From: Methanobacteriota archaeon
GTDB lineage: Archaea; Thermoplasmatota; Poseidoniia; Poseidoniales; Poseidoniaceae
Length of the DNA stretch: 43,549 nucleotides
NCBI GenBank assembly: GCA_018650165.1
Contig: JABIGM010000039.1
Coordinates: 1 to 43,549 of the forward strand
Direction of reading: 5' to 3'
Shown here: positions 9,403 through 19,000 of the stretch, piece by piece
Position numbering within the stretch: position 1 is the stretch's first letter
Layout of the letters: every line of letters begins with the position of its first letter
The notes under the pieces: generated by a model
Databases searched by the model: none
The model's input: only the letters and a program-made list of their open reading frames with translations
Told to the model about the DNA's origin: nothing
Made by a program: the position numbers and the translations under genes

Positions 9403-11324
9403 TCGAATCTCCCTAATATCGATTTGAACACATCTTTTGCATCTCCCTGAGAGCGCTCTACTAATCTCCTGACAATTAACTCAGGAGTCGATCGAGCAAG
9501 ATGGTTTCTTCTTGGAGTTCTATCAACAATCAGTTCTAGATTTTCATCCAATCCTCTAGCCTCAATTCCATCGGTTCGTAGTTCACGACCTGCTGCCTCG
9601 ATTATTGCAGGTGCCAAATGGGTTACTAGGAGCATACAAGTTCCGTTATGGGATTCCGCAGCTTCTAGCATCCCAGCGATAATCCTCGCACCAGCACCAG
9701 GTTCGGTAATCGCTTCCAATTCATCAGCAAGAATTAGTTTTGAGTCATTGTTGGAAACCACCTGTGCGAGTTGGAGCAATGTTTGTTCAAGTGCTCCAGC
9801 AGATTGAGTCCCTCCTGCCTTTGCTAGAACATGAAGGGATTCGATTTGTCCAATCTTTGCAGATTTTGCTGGCACAGGTAATCCCATGTGTGCTAGAATT
9901 GTACAATGTGCTAACAATTCGAGCATGGTAGTTTTCCCACCACTATTCGCACCGGTAAGTAATGCAATTGATTGTTGGTCGTCCTTGGCAGCACACATAC
10001 CTAAACCGTAGTCAACAGGGTCGGGAATGCCATCTATTAGCAAATGTCTACCACTTTTAATTTCAATGCCATGCTCACATATTTCAGGCATAGTTGCCTC
10101 TACCTGCTTTGCCCATCTACCGATTGTTAGCCACTGGTCCAATTCAACTAGTTTCCTAAGTGAATTTTCACAACGAGATTTGAGTGGAGCAAGTCTTCGG
10201 GCAAGTGACACGAGTCGCTCTGACTGCGTTGATTTCCAGAGGTCTTCTAACTGGGAATCGATGCTATCTAGCGTTGATCTGTCAACTTTAGTCGGCCATT
10301 CTGATTTGAAAATTGAACGTGGACATCGAACCTCAACGCTAGATAGCAACGAAGCGATTTCATTTGTAGCATTTTCAATTGCCTGCTCGATAGCATCACT
10401 GGTCTGTTTTGCTAATTTACGTTGCAGTGATGCAGTATCTGCTAGGGCTTCTAACATATCAGAACCAGAAAGGTCCAGATTAACATTTTGCATAGCATTG
10501 TCAACTTCATTATGAATTCTCTTTTCCAATTCCTTAGCTAACGGCCATAATTTATCCCGTACATCTGCGATTGCATCCGCATCTGCTTCGTTTACCAGTT
10601 CATCTAGAAGGTCTCGGAGAATCGGCATTCTGATTTCGTCAAAATGTGAATAGAACCCTCCACCTTTTGGGAGATTAGTTAGTAGTTCCAAGGATTCTTT
10701 ATTATGTTCAAACCAGCCAACACATTTCTCTGGTAGAATCATATCAATTGATGATTGTTCAGGAAGAACAAGCCACCCCTCAGGTGTTTGTGCAGGTCCA
10801 TTTTCACCAATCCATGTTACTGATTTGAAGACTTTGTAATCTTTCCAAGTCTCTTGTTCAGAAGGTGTTAGAACCCTACAATAGCGCTTTAATTCAGCGA
10901 TCGGGTTTTTAGAAACAACAACTCTGTCATAGTTTCCTTCTACTTCAGAAGGTATTCGTAACCCTTCGATAATGTAGTCGCAGTTCATGGCTTGTGCTAC
11001 TAACTTTCTTCGACTTTGAATATCTTTTACTGGCATTAGGTTTCGCAATCGAGAACGTGTTGATGTATTGACTGCGTGAGAGGCGATAGTCACCATGAGT
11101 TCGCGGTGGAGCCTTACCGATTCTGGAGTTGCTAAGAAATCCTCCATCCCATTTAGGGAGCGTGCTAGACTGTCAGCACGCTTTTGAGACACACCTTCTA
11201 CCTCGGCAATAATTTCAGTTTGCCCATCAGAAAGAAGTTGTATTACTTTATCTTCCGACCCAAAATGGTCGGTTAATTTTCTTGCTAGACCAGCCCCAAC
11301 TCCGGGTAAAGCTTTCAGAACCAT
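9399..11324 (-). CDS. HhH-MutS family ATPase (archaeal MutS5-like)
   Basis: This 641-residue protein joins an N-terminal helix-hairpin-helix DNA-binding unit ([12 protein letters not shown] and [12 protein letters not shown], residues 5-50) to a core/lever region and a C-terminal MutS ATPase. Walker A is [10 protein letters not shown] near residue 455, Walker B is LILADELEA near 529, and a VTHLAP switch follows. There is no mismatch-binding domain I and no Smr nuclease domain, so it is neither MutS1 nor bacterial MutS2. The HhH-MutS layout matches a family described in archaea as MutS5, thought to act on branched DNA or recombination intermediates; I name it from memory, not from a search. 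It appears to be a single-gene unit with the ATG at 11324, about 66 bases downstream of the next minus-strand gene's stop. Confidence 0.85.
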   Translation of the reverse strand: MVLKALPGVGAGLARKLTDHFGSEDKVIQLLSDGQTEIIAEVEGVSQKRADSLARSLNGMEDFLATPESVRLHRELMVTIASHAVNTSTRSRLRNLMPVKDIQSRRKLVAQAMNCDYIIEGLRIPSEVEGNYDRVVVSKNPIAELKRYCRVLTPSEQETWKDYKVFKSVTWIGENGPAQTPEGWLVLPEQSSIDMILPEKCVGWFEHNKESLELLTNLPKGGGFYSHFDEIRMPILRDLLDELVNEADADAIADVRDKLWPLAKELEKRIHNEVDNAMQNVNLDLSGSDMLEALADTASLQRKLAKQTSDAIEQAIENATNEIASLLSSVEVRCPRSIFKSEWPTKVDRSTLDSIDSQLEDLWKSTQSERLVSLARRLAPLKSRCENSLRKLVELDQWLTIGRWAKQVEATMPEICEHGIEIKSGRHLLIDGIPDPVDYGLGMCAAKDDQQSIALLTGANSGGKTTMLELLAHCTILAHMGLPVPAKSAKIGQIESLHVLAKAGGTQSAGALEQTLLQLAQVVSNNDSKLILADELEAITEPGAGARIIAGMLEAAESHNGTCMLLVTHLAPAIIEAAGRELRTDGIEARGLDENLELIVDRTPRRNHLARSTPELIVRRLVERSQGDAKDVFKSILGRFD

Positions 11325-11390
11325 GAGAAAAATCGCTTGTCAAGAGGCTTTGAAGATACGGGTCACCTAATGCGACACTTTCACTATTCT

Positions 11391-12800
11391 TTACGCTTGG
11401 TTAATTGGACCATAGACCGGCATTTCAACTTCAACAGCAAATAGCGGGTCAGGGTCACTTGAGTCATGGTAAGCAACTACCACTCCTCCATCATTGAGAA
11501 TACCCATCGATGCGAAATCGAATCTAATGTCGTTACCCGCTCCACTTGTGGAATCCAAATCGCCTAGGCCGATGTAGGTTAGAGTATCAGGTACCATCGA
11601 ATCAGAGTATTCTCTTACGTGGAATAGGACATCGACATCCGGTCCTTCCGCTGATTGATATCTGACATTCAATACGAACAAATCTAGGGCTCCATTTGCC
11701 TGGAATTCCCATTCTTCGATTTGTGCCCAATTCTCATCTGAATAATTTTGTGTGGCCCAAGTACTTCCTCCATCATATGAGAGGTGATGGGTGAAAGTAG
11801 TGCCCGCTAGTCCAACACAGTGAATCGCTCCAGTTGAATCGATTTGACAGTACTCACTAGGGAATTGGACATCATGCTTGTTCCAGTTAAGCGATGTGTC
11901 TAGGAATGCTGAAGTTCCATCGCTGAAGTACCCAGGAAAGTAGAGTCCACCACTTGGAACTGGGAATGAACGCATTTCCTTGTGTGGTTTGTTGACATCA
12001 TAGTATTCTGGTAAATTAGAGAAGTTTAGGTCCACTTCACCAGCACCTGGGTTGGAATTTCGACCCGCGAATTGAAAGTTGTAGTAATTTAATCCATCAA
12101 CGCTAATTTGGCCACCAGCGTTCTGAGTTTGGTGCCAGAAGTTCGAAACAACTAGGCTTGCCCAATCCCCACTGCCGATGTTAGATGAGATTGGACCTAC
12201 GACTTCCACTTGCCAAGACCGGTCATAGAATGGTTCAGTCATTCGGTTGTAACACCATTTCCACTCACCCTCTGATTCGTCATAAAGAATAGCGTAAAAT
12301 TTGTCAATTTTTGCATCAGCGCCGATGTAGGGGAACCAAGACATTGAGATGATGTCTCCATTGGTTGCTTGGACAATACTTCCTTCTCCAAGTCCTTCTT
12401 GTCCAGGGTTAGTAGGTACAGGTGTCCTGCACATAGGGTCGGTTAAGACTCCCGGAATATATGTGTCCCATTCATGTCCTCTGTCTTCGGACCAGACTGG
12501 ATATTCACCTCCAATATTGAGGATGTCACCTTCGATTGTAGTTGCAAGATAGTGCTCACAACAATTGCCACCGTAATTTTTGTCAAATACTGCCCATGAG
12601 GTCGTAGTGCTTTGATTCAGGCTCAAATCAATTGTCGTAAATTCCCACGGTGCGATTGCAGGAATATCGTCAATCATTTCGTAATCAACCCAAATTGGGA
12701 CCTCTTCGTCTGCCACTACAATTTCTTCAGCACCACCAAAACAACCTGCTAGAAGCATGGTCAATGTGAGTAAAATTGCAACTCCAGATTTCATATTCAT
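11391..12800 (-). CDS. Secreted lipoprotein, BNR/sialidase-like beta protein of unknown function
   Basis: The 469-residue product starts MNMKSGVAILLTLTMLLAGC, a lipoprotein signal with its lipobox cysteine at residue 20, so it should be anchored on the outer face of the membrane. The rest is aromatic, acidic and beta-rich. Repeats such as SYDGGSTWATQNYS and segments like GDIISMSWFPYIG recall BNR/Asp-box beta-propellers, including sialidase-like folds, but I see no catalytic set and do not assign an enzyme. The ATG at 12800 overlaps the ileS stop by four bases (ATGA). An in-frame upstream extension to 12821 would only shift the signal peptide and is rejected. Coupling of a surface lipoprotein to a tRNA synthetase is probably positional. 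Confidence 0.85.
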   Translation of the reverse strand: MNMKSGVAILLTLTMLLAGCFGGAEEIVVADEEVPIWVDYEMIDDIPAIAPWEFTTIDLSLNQSTTTSWAVFDKNYGGNCCEHYLATTIEGDILNIGGEYPVWSEDRGHEWDTYIPGVLTDPMCRTPVPTNPGQEGLGEGSIVQATNGDIISMSWFPYIGADAKIDKFYAILYDESEGEWKWCYNRMTEPFYDRSWQVEVVGPISSNIGSGDWASLVVSNFWHQTQNAGGQISVDGLNYYNFQFAGRNSNPGAGEVDLNFSNLPEYYDVNKPHKEMRSFPVPSGGLYFPGYFSDGTSAFLDTSLNWNKHDVQFPSEYCQIDSTGAIHCVGLAGTTFTHHLSYDGGSTWATQNYSDENWAQIEEWEFQANGALDLFVLNVRYQSAEGPDVDVLFHVREYSDSMVPDTLTYIGLGDLDSTSGAGNDIRFDFASMGILNDGGVVVAYHDSSDPDPLFAVEVEMPVYGPINQA

Positions 12801-15800
12801 GACCTCGTGACAGTGTACCAAATTGTTGCTCCGTCAACTTCGAAAGATTCGCCACTACCATCGCTGAGATGGAATTGAACACTATTTGCTCTTGTCTCAT
12901 TTGCAATCCAATCTCGATCTGGAGCAAATAATTCAGGTGCATCTTTCATCCAAACTTCTAGTGAAATCGTATCCTCTATTGCGAGATTCAAGTCTTTTCT
13001 TGACGCTTGTATTCTACGAGTAATATCTCGTGCCAACCCCTTTGACAGGAGTTCGGGAGTATCGCTCATATCAAGGACTAATGATACCGAACTTTCTGCG
13101 ATTTGAACAGTTTGTGCAGCATATCCCTGTCGCTCAACACGACGTAATTCTATGTCATCAGATCCGATTTCATATCCTGCAATAACAAGGTTACCTGCTT
13201 CGATACTTGCCAGCATTGCTTCACTATCTCCATCGGCAATACCCTGCAAAACTGCTGGCAAATCTTGTCTACATTTTGCACCGAGGCTTCGGCGGTTAGG
13301 GACAACTTCGATTTTCTGGAATCTATCTAAATCTGTTTCGAGGGAAATAATTTCAACATTCAATTCCTCAGCAAGTATTTCATGGAACGGGGACAAATCC
13401 GGGCCACTAACAATCCACCCTTCAGCGCATGGAAGTCTCTGCCTTCTATCCGCGTCCACTCTGATTCTTCTACCGGTTTCAGCAAGTTCGCGAACCAAAG
13501 TCATTGTTTCTAGAATTTCAGAATCAATATCTCCAGATTCCGGCCAATCTGCTAGATGGACAGAAGTTCCCATTAAATTACGATGAATTGTATCTGGCAT
13601 GAAAGGTGAAACCGGAGCCATCAAACGACTAATTGTCACAAGAACAGTATGTAGCGTATGCTGGCATGCAAGTTTGTCATCACCATCAGCTTCATCCCAC
13701 AATCTGCGCCTCGACCTTCGAACATACCAATTTGAAACATCATTTACAACAAATTCCTCGATATCTCGACAAGCTTTGTGGAAATCCCATTCTTCGAATT
13801 GCTTATCTGTACCCTTGACAACTTCAGCAAGTCGCGATAGTACCCATGCGTCTAGTGGAGTCTTCTTTCCCTGTGGGGATGCCTCTGGATCAAACCCATC
13901 AAGTGCGGCATAATCAGAATGGAATCGATAAATGTTCCAGAGGGTAAGGAACATCTTTCCATAGGTTTCACGAACCCCATTAGGGTCGAATTTCATCGGA
14001 TTCCACGGAGCTCCAGCGGTAACCATGTACCATCGAGTGGCATCAGCACCCTCTCGGTTGAAGTGGTCCCAAGGGTCGACAATGTTTCCTTTGGATTTTG
14101 ACATTTTCTTTCCTTCTGCATCCAAAATCAAACCTAATGAAAGGCATCGCTTGTAGCATATTGACTCAAACACAGTGGTGCTTACTGCAAGTAATGTGTA
14201 GAACCAGCCTCTTGTCTGGTCAACACCTTCACAGATGTAATCGATAGGGAAATTATTCTCAAACTTTCCTTCTGCTCCAAACGGATGATGCCATTGTGCA
14301 AATGAGGCACAACCTGAGTCAAACCAACAATCCATCACGAAAGGCTCTCTTTTCATATCACCATTACATTCTGTACAGACCAGAATCGTATCATCGACAT
14401 ATGGTCGATGCAGGTCTTCAGCTACCGGACTTCCTTCTTTGGCCATACTTGCCATTTCTTCAGTAGAACCGATACAGTGTTGGTGATTACAATCATTACA
14501 AATCCATACTGGTAAAGGTGTACCCCAATATCTCTCACGGCTGATTGCCCAATCTTTGACATTACGCAACCACTCGCCAAATCGACCTTCGCCAACCCAG
14601 TCTGGAGCCCATTCAACTTGAGAGTTAAATTCGAGCAGCATTTCTTTGACAGCAGTCATTTTGACGAACCAAGAATCCATCGCATAGTAGAGTAGCGGAT
14701 GACCGGTTCTCCAGCAATGTGGATAATCGTGGAGATACATCTTTTCACGGTAAAGTAAACCAGCGTTATGCATTAATTCGATGACTGTTGAATCACAATC
14801 TTTCACATAGCGACCATCGAGTTCCAAGTGGGTTCCTTCAAGGAATGCGCCATCTATTCCAACGGTGTGCTGGGCCGGTAATCCTACTTCCATACCGAGG
14901 TTATAATCGTCTTCACCATACATTACTGCAGTGTGTACGACTCCAGTACCATCAGTGGTTGTGACCCAATCTGCCCCGATTACAGTCCATGCTGTTTTCG
15001 AGTCGCCTCTGTCGACTGCGCCAGGGAATAGTGGGGTGTATGCGCGCCCAATCAATTCACTACCAGGGAATGTTTCAATTTCTTCACAATGATGGCGAAT
15101 CACTTCTTTGAATAATTCCTTTGCCAGAATTAATTCCTCGCCTATTTCAGCGCCGCCATGACCTTCCCAGTTCTCAGGGTTGGCCGTGACTCTAACGCGC
15201 ACATATTCGACGTCGGGCCCTACTGCAAGACCAACATTTCCAGGAAGTGTCCATGGGGTTGTAGTCCAAGCTAAAATCGAGGCATCGGTATCTTCCAATT
15301 TGAATTTGACATAAACCGAAGGCTCTTCGACTTCTTTGTAGCCCAGTGCGACTTCGTGACTGGAGTATGATGTCCCGGTTTGAGGACAGTATGGGAGCAC
15401 CTTGTAACCACGATATAGCAAGCCCTTTTCGAACATTTTCTTCAATGCCCACCAGCACGATTCGATGTATGTATTATGAAGTGTGACATATGGATTATCA
15501 AGGTCGCACCAGTATGCCATTCTCTCCGTCATATCACGCCATGCAGCCTCATAAGTCCAAACCGATTCACGACATTCTTTGTTGAATTCTTCCATTCCAA
15601 ATGCTTCAATCGCTTCATTACTCATCAAGTCAAGTCTCTTCTGAACTTCGATTTCTACAGGTAGGCCGTGTGTATCCCATCCACCCTTTCGTTCGACGAA
15701 ATTACCTTGCATTGTTTTCCAGCGACATACGAGATCCTTGTAGGTTCTAGCTACAACATGGTGAATTCCCGGTTTCCCGTTGGCAGTAGGCGGTCCTTCT

Positions 15801-15934
15801 AAGAAAATGAAAGGTTCACCCTCTGCACGATTTTCAACACTTGTTTCGAATAACTTCTCTTGTTGCCATGTTGCAAGTAGACCTGTTTCCAACGCAACTG
15901 TATCCAGTTCATTGGTCGTCTTTGGGCTGGCCAT
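12797..15934 (-). CDS. ileS: Isoleucyl-tRNA synthetase
   Basis: This is a large class I synthetase charging tRNA-Ile. The HIGH-type signature is GIHH (residues 56-59) after PPTANGKP, and KMSKSKGN lies near residue 609. The CP1 editing domain contains WTTTPWTLPGN and GTGVVHTAVMYGEDD. A zinc-finger-like segment (WICNDCNHQHC, then VCTECNG) sits before the WFDSGC motif, and the C-terminal anticodon domain has WYVRRSRRRLWD. With the chosen ATG at 15934 (MASPKT) the length is 1045. In-frame starts at 15982 (ATG) and 16006 (GTG, in an inverted repeat) are possible and would add 16 or 24 residues with no family counterpart I recognise. The gene is divergent from the giant surface protein and its 3' end is coupled to the lipoprotein gene. 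Confidence 0.96.
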   Translation of the reverse strand: MASPKTTNELDTVALETGLLATWQQEKLFETSVENRAEGEPFIFLEGPPTANGKPGIHHVVARTYKDLVCRWKTMQGNFVERKGGWDTHGLPVEIEVQKRLDLMSNEAIEAFGMEEFNKECRESVWTYEAAWRDMTERMAYWCDLDNPYVTLHNTYIESCWWALKKMFEKGLLYRGYKVLPYCPQTGTSYSSHEVALGYKEVEEPSVYVKFKLEDTDASILAWTTTPWTLPGNVGLAVGPDVEYVRVRVTANPENWEGHGGAEIGEELILAKELFKEVIRHHCEEIETFPGSELIGRAYTPLFPGAVDRGDSKTAWTVIGADWVTTTDGTGVVHTAVMYGEDDYNLGMEVGLPAQHTVGIDGAFLEGTHLELDGRYVKDCDSTVIELMHNAGLLYREKMYLHDYPHCWRTGHPLLYYAMDSWFVKMTAVKEMLLEFNSQVEWAPDWVGEGRFGEWLRNVKDWAISRERYWGTPLPVWICNDCNHQHCIGSTEEMASMAKEGSPVAEDLHRPYVDDTILVCTECNGDMKREPFVMDCWFDSGCASFAQWHHPFGAEGKFENNFPIDYICEGVDQTRGWFYTLLAVSTTVFESICYKRCLSLGLILDAEGKKMSKSKGNIVDPWDHFNREGADATRWYMVTAGAPWNPMKFDPNGVRETYGKMFLTLWNIYRFHSDYAALDGFDPEASPQGKKTPLDAWVLSRLAEVVKGTDKQFEEWDFHKACRDIEEFVVNDVSNWYVRRSRRRLWDEADGDDKLACQHTLHTVLVTISRLMAPVSPFMPDTIHRNLMGTSVHLADWPESGDIDSEILETMTLVRELAETGRRIRVDADRRQRLPCAEGWIVSGPDLSPFHEILAEELNVEIISLETDLDRFQKIEVVPNRRSLGAKCRQDLPAVLQGIADGDSEAMLASIEAGNLVIAGYEIGSDDIELRRVERQGYAAQTVQIAESSVSLVLDMSDTPELLSKGLARDITRRIQASRKDLNLAIEDTISLEVWMKDAPELFAPDRDWIANETRANSVQFHLSDGSGESFEVDGATIWYTVTRS

Positions 15935-16003
15935 ACCACTGGCGAGATGTGAACATGTCTTGAAACACTCGTTCAATATCATGGTCCAATCTAAGATAAA
16001 ATC

Positions 16004-16018
16004 CACTTCGTAGAAGTG
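16004..16018 (-). promoter_or_regulatory. 6-bp inverted repeat between ileS and the giant surface protein gene
   Basis: The arms cacttc (16004-16009) and gaagtg (16013-16018) pair perfectly around the 3-base loop gta. Read in the ileS direction the repeat ends exactly on an in-frame GTG, the most upstream possible ileS start. The 131-base divergent region (15935-16065) also holds an AT-rich stretch at 15990-16001 that could serve as the ileS TATA box. Arms of six bases occur by chance several times per window, so weight rests on its position. Confidence 0.3.
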
Positions 16019-16065
16019 AATGGGAGGGGTTGCTTTGAATTACATTGAGTTCATCCAGTGAATAC

Positions 16066-19000
16066 ATGGCGTCAGCAAATAGAGGGGCTCAGGCATTTGT
16101 CCTTGCTCTCTTGTTTGTACTTTCAGGACCGCTGTCGCAGTTTTTTCTTACCGATAGCACACCAATCTCCTTAGGTGAGACCGATTTCAAAAGTAGTAAT
16201 TCTGGAACCACGACAGAAGTTGTAATCAACGGGCCAGGGCAAAATGGCATGGGGCCATCTCTTGTTCTCGACCCAGACCATGCTTTACAGACAATCTCAT
16301 TCTCAGTTGCCTCGGGAGATAGTATCAGGGCAACTGGATTTAATTGGGCAGATTGGAGTTCATCCGGATTCACGAGTACTGGTTTGATGGAAGATTCTGA
16401 TGGATCCTTAATTCTCGGATTCCAAGGTGTAAATTGGGACTTTGATAAAGGAAACAATGGTTGGTCATCATCAAATTCAAATTTTGGACAACATAATTCT
16501 GGCATCACATGTGGAATGAATGGTGCTACAGGAGCATCATGGTGGACTCGTGGCGGCGCAGTGACTGTTACAAGCCCGCAAGTTAATTTGGCAGGTCACC
16601 AAGGATTATCCCTGCAAGCTTGGTTAAAGCAGGGTAATTCCCAATGTGGTGAAGAGCCGGATACCAATGAGAATTTTTACCTTGAATACAAGACATCTAA
16701 CAATGCGTGGAGTCAGATTCAATACCTTGCAGGCGCAACAGTTGGCGGGTCTGTAACCAATGTAAATTACAATTTACCATCGGATGCTTACCATTCAAGT
16801 TTTCAAGTTAGAGCGCGACAAAATTCAGGGTCTGGAACATGTTGTGATTACTGGTTTTTCGATGATGTCATTATTCCTGGCACCAGTGGTGCGAACTTAT
16901 CCACTCGTTCATTCGGTTGGTCATCAAGTGCAAATGAACAAATTGACGAGGGGAAATATGCTCCAATCTTGCTAGACGCGATGGTTCCTCAAGACGCTTA
17001 TCTTAACTGGACTGTTATTGATGCAGATACAAATATTCCAATTCCGGGACTAGTTAGTCGCTCGGGAGAGTGGATAGACCTCTCAGTAGTTGATTGGAAA
17101 ACACACAAATCCCTTCGATTAAATCTGGAATTTGTCTCAAACCATTCTGGTTCTTCCCCACGCTTATACGGCATCTCAGGTGGAGGAAAAATCTATGATA
17201 ATTTTAATAATAATCCTGAAAGCGATGGTTGGAATCTTGTAAATGCAAGTTGGGATTCATCCAGTTTAGAACTTATAGGGAGTGCAAATGCGATGGTTCT
17301 AACACCTGAATTCGATATTGACATGCCATTTTCATCGTACAAATTTAATTCTCAATTACAGGGCAATGTAGCAACATATGTTTCTATTGATAGAGGAAAC
17401 TGGAGCCAAATAAATGCTTCAAATCTTCGAACCGATACAGCGACCCCAGCCTCTGTAATCCAATTCAAATTCGAAGGGATGATTGAAACTTGGTCTGTAG
17501 AAAATCTACAATTGCAACTGTATCCGAGTTCTTCAATTGTATCTCCTACTTTGGATATTGATAATGATGGACGCCCCGAATGGTCAGTTTCAGGCACTGG
17601 CATAGGAGAATGGGGTAATCAAGATGTATTCATGGATGGTAATTCAAGTTCGGTTTTCGAAGTAGGCTTGGCTCCTACCACTTGGCATAGTGTGTTAATT
17701 CCAAAGAATGCTAAATCATTCGAGGTATCTGCTGATGATGTCGGCACAGTCGGCCTAGGCATTCAAACAATGGCCCTGTGGATTGGAACTCAAATGATTA
17801 CACAAAATGGTGGAAATGGGTATGTTGATGGTTTGCGCCTGTCTCTAAATGCTAGCGAAATAGAACTTCTCAATTACGAAACAGCAACACTAAACCCCTT
17901 CAAGCAAGTGGGTGGTACTGATTTTATTCATGGACGAATAGAATTAATTTCAGATGCAGGAACTCACCGGCTAGCCGGTCTGACAATAACTTATGATGGG
18001 AATGATACCGTTAGTGCAACAGCAATTGATGAAGTAGTAATGGCGATGAATCGTGCAAGATTAGATTCTAGTAAGGCATCTAGTATGCCGCTTATATTCA
18101 CTGCTCAATCTGCGTGTACTCTAGAGGTTACTCTAATTTCATCAACATCTTCTGGAGATGTTACAATGGGTGCACTTACATGGACAAACGACTCTCAAAC
18201 TCTGACTCCTTCACAACTTTGGAGACAGGTAAACACTCGTGTCCAAGTGAATGAAGCAGCACCTAATAGGCTCATTTTCAATCTTTATTCTGATGACTAT
18301 ACCGCAATGTGGTTCATTCCGGTTACAGGTGGAAGTATGATTACTATCGGTGATCATGATACTCTTGTATTCTCAGATGAAGGCATCACTCTCAACTCTT
18401 CACAAGATATCCACGACCTTTTGACCAGTTTCAGAACAGCACAATCCTTTGATGATCAGTCCCATCTTCGTTTGGAAACTCGAATCCAATTAACAAATGG
18501 CGTAGTATCCATGCCTGCAATCAAAACCTGGGCAAATCCTGCAATCGACAATGACGTGCAAATTGAATCAATGAGTATCTACACCGATAGAGGTCTCATT
18601 TCATCTGCAACAAAATATCTGAAAGCAGAGGACAACATGACCTTCAATATTGATGTCGGATTTGAAAATGGGGATGCTGATGAGAAGCCATTCCCTGGAG
18701 AATTCAATTTATCCCTCTACCGTAATGGTGAATTGATAGCTAATACTACCGAGTATGAAGGAGATTATTGGGTTGTCAAAACCAAAGCACCCTTCACCAG
18801 TGGAAATGTTTCCTATGAGGCATTCATAACCCCCTTAGCAGGAGGAGGATTGGGTGAGCCAATCTCGGTGAATAGAACCTTTGTGATAGACCCTCTTGCA
18901 CCAGTTGTTACTAGCGCTAGTATCAGATATTTCGACCATTTACAACCTTCTACAAACCAACAGATAACTATCAATATTACAGACCAACCAGTACTTCCAA

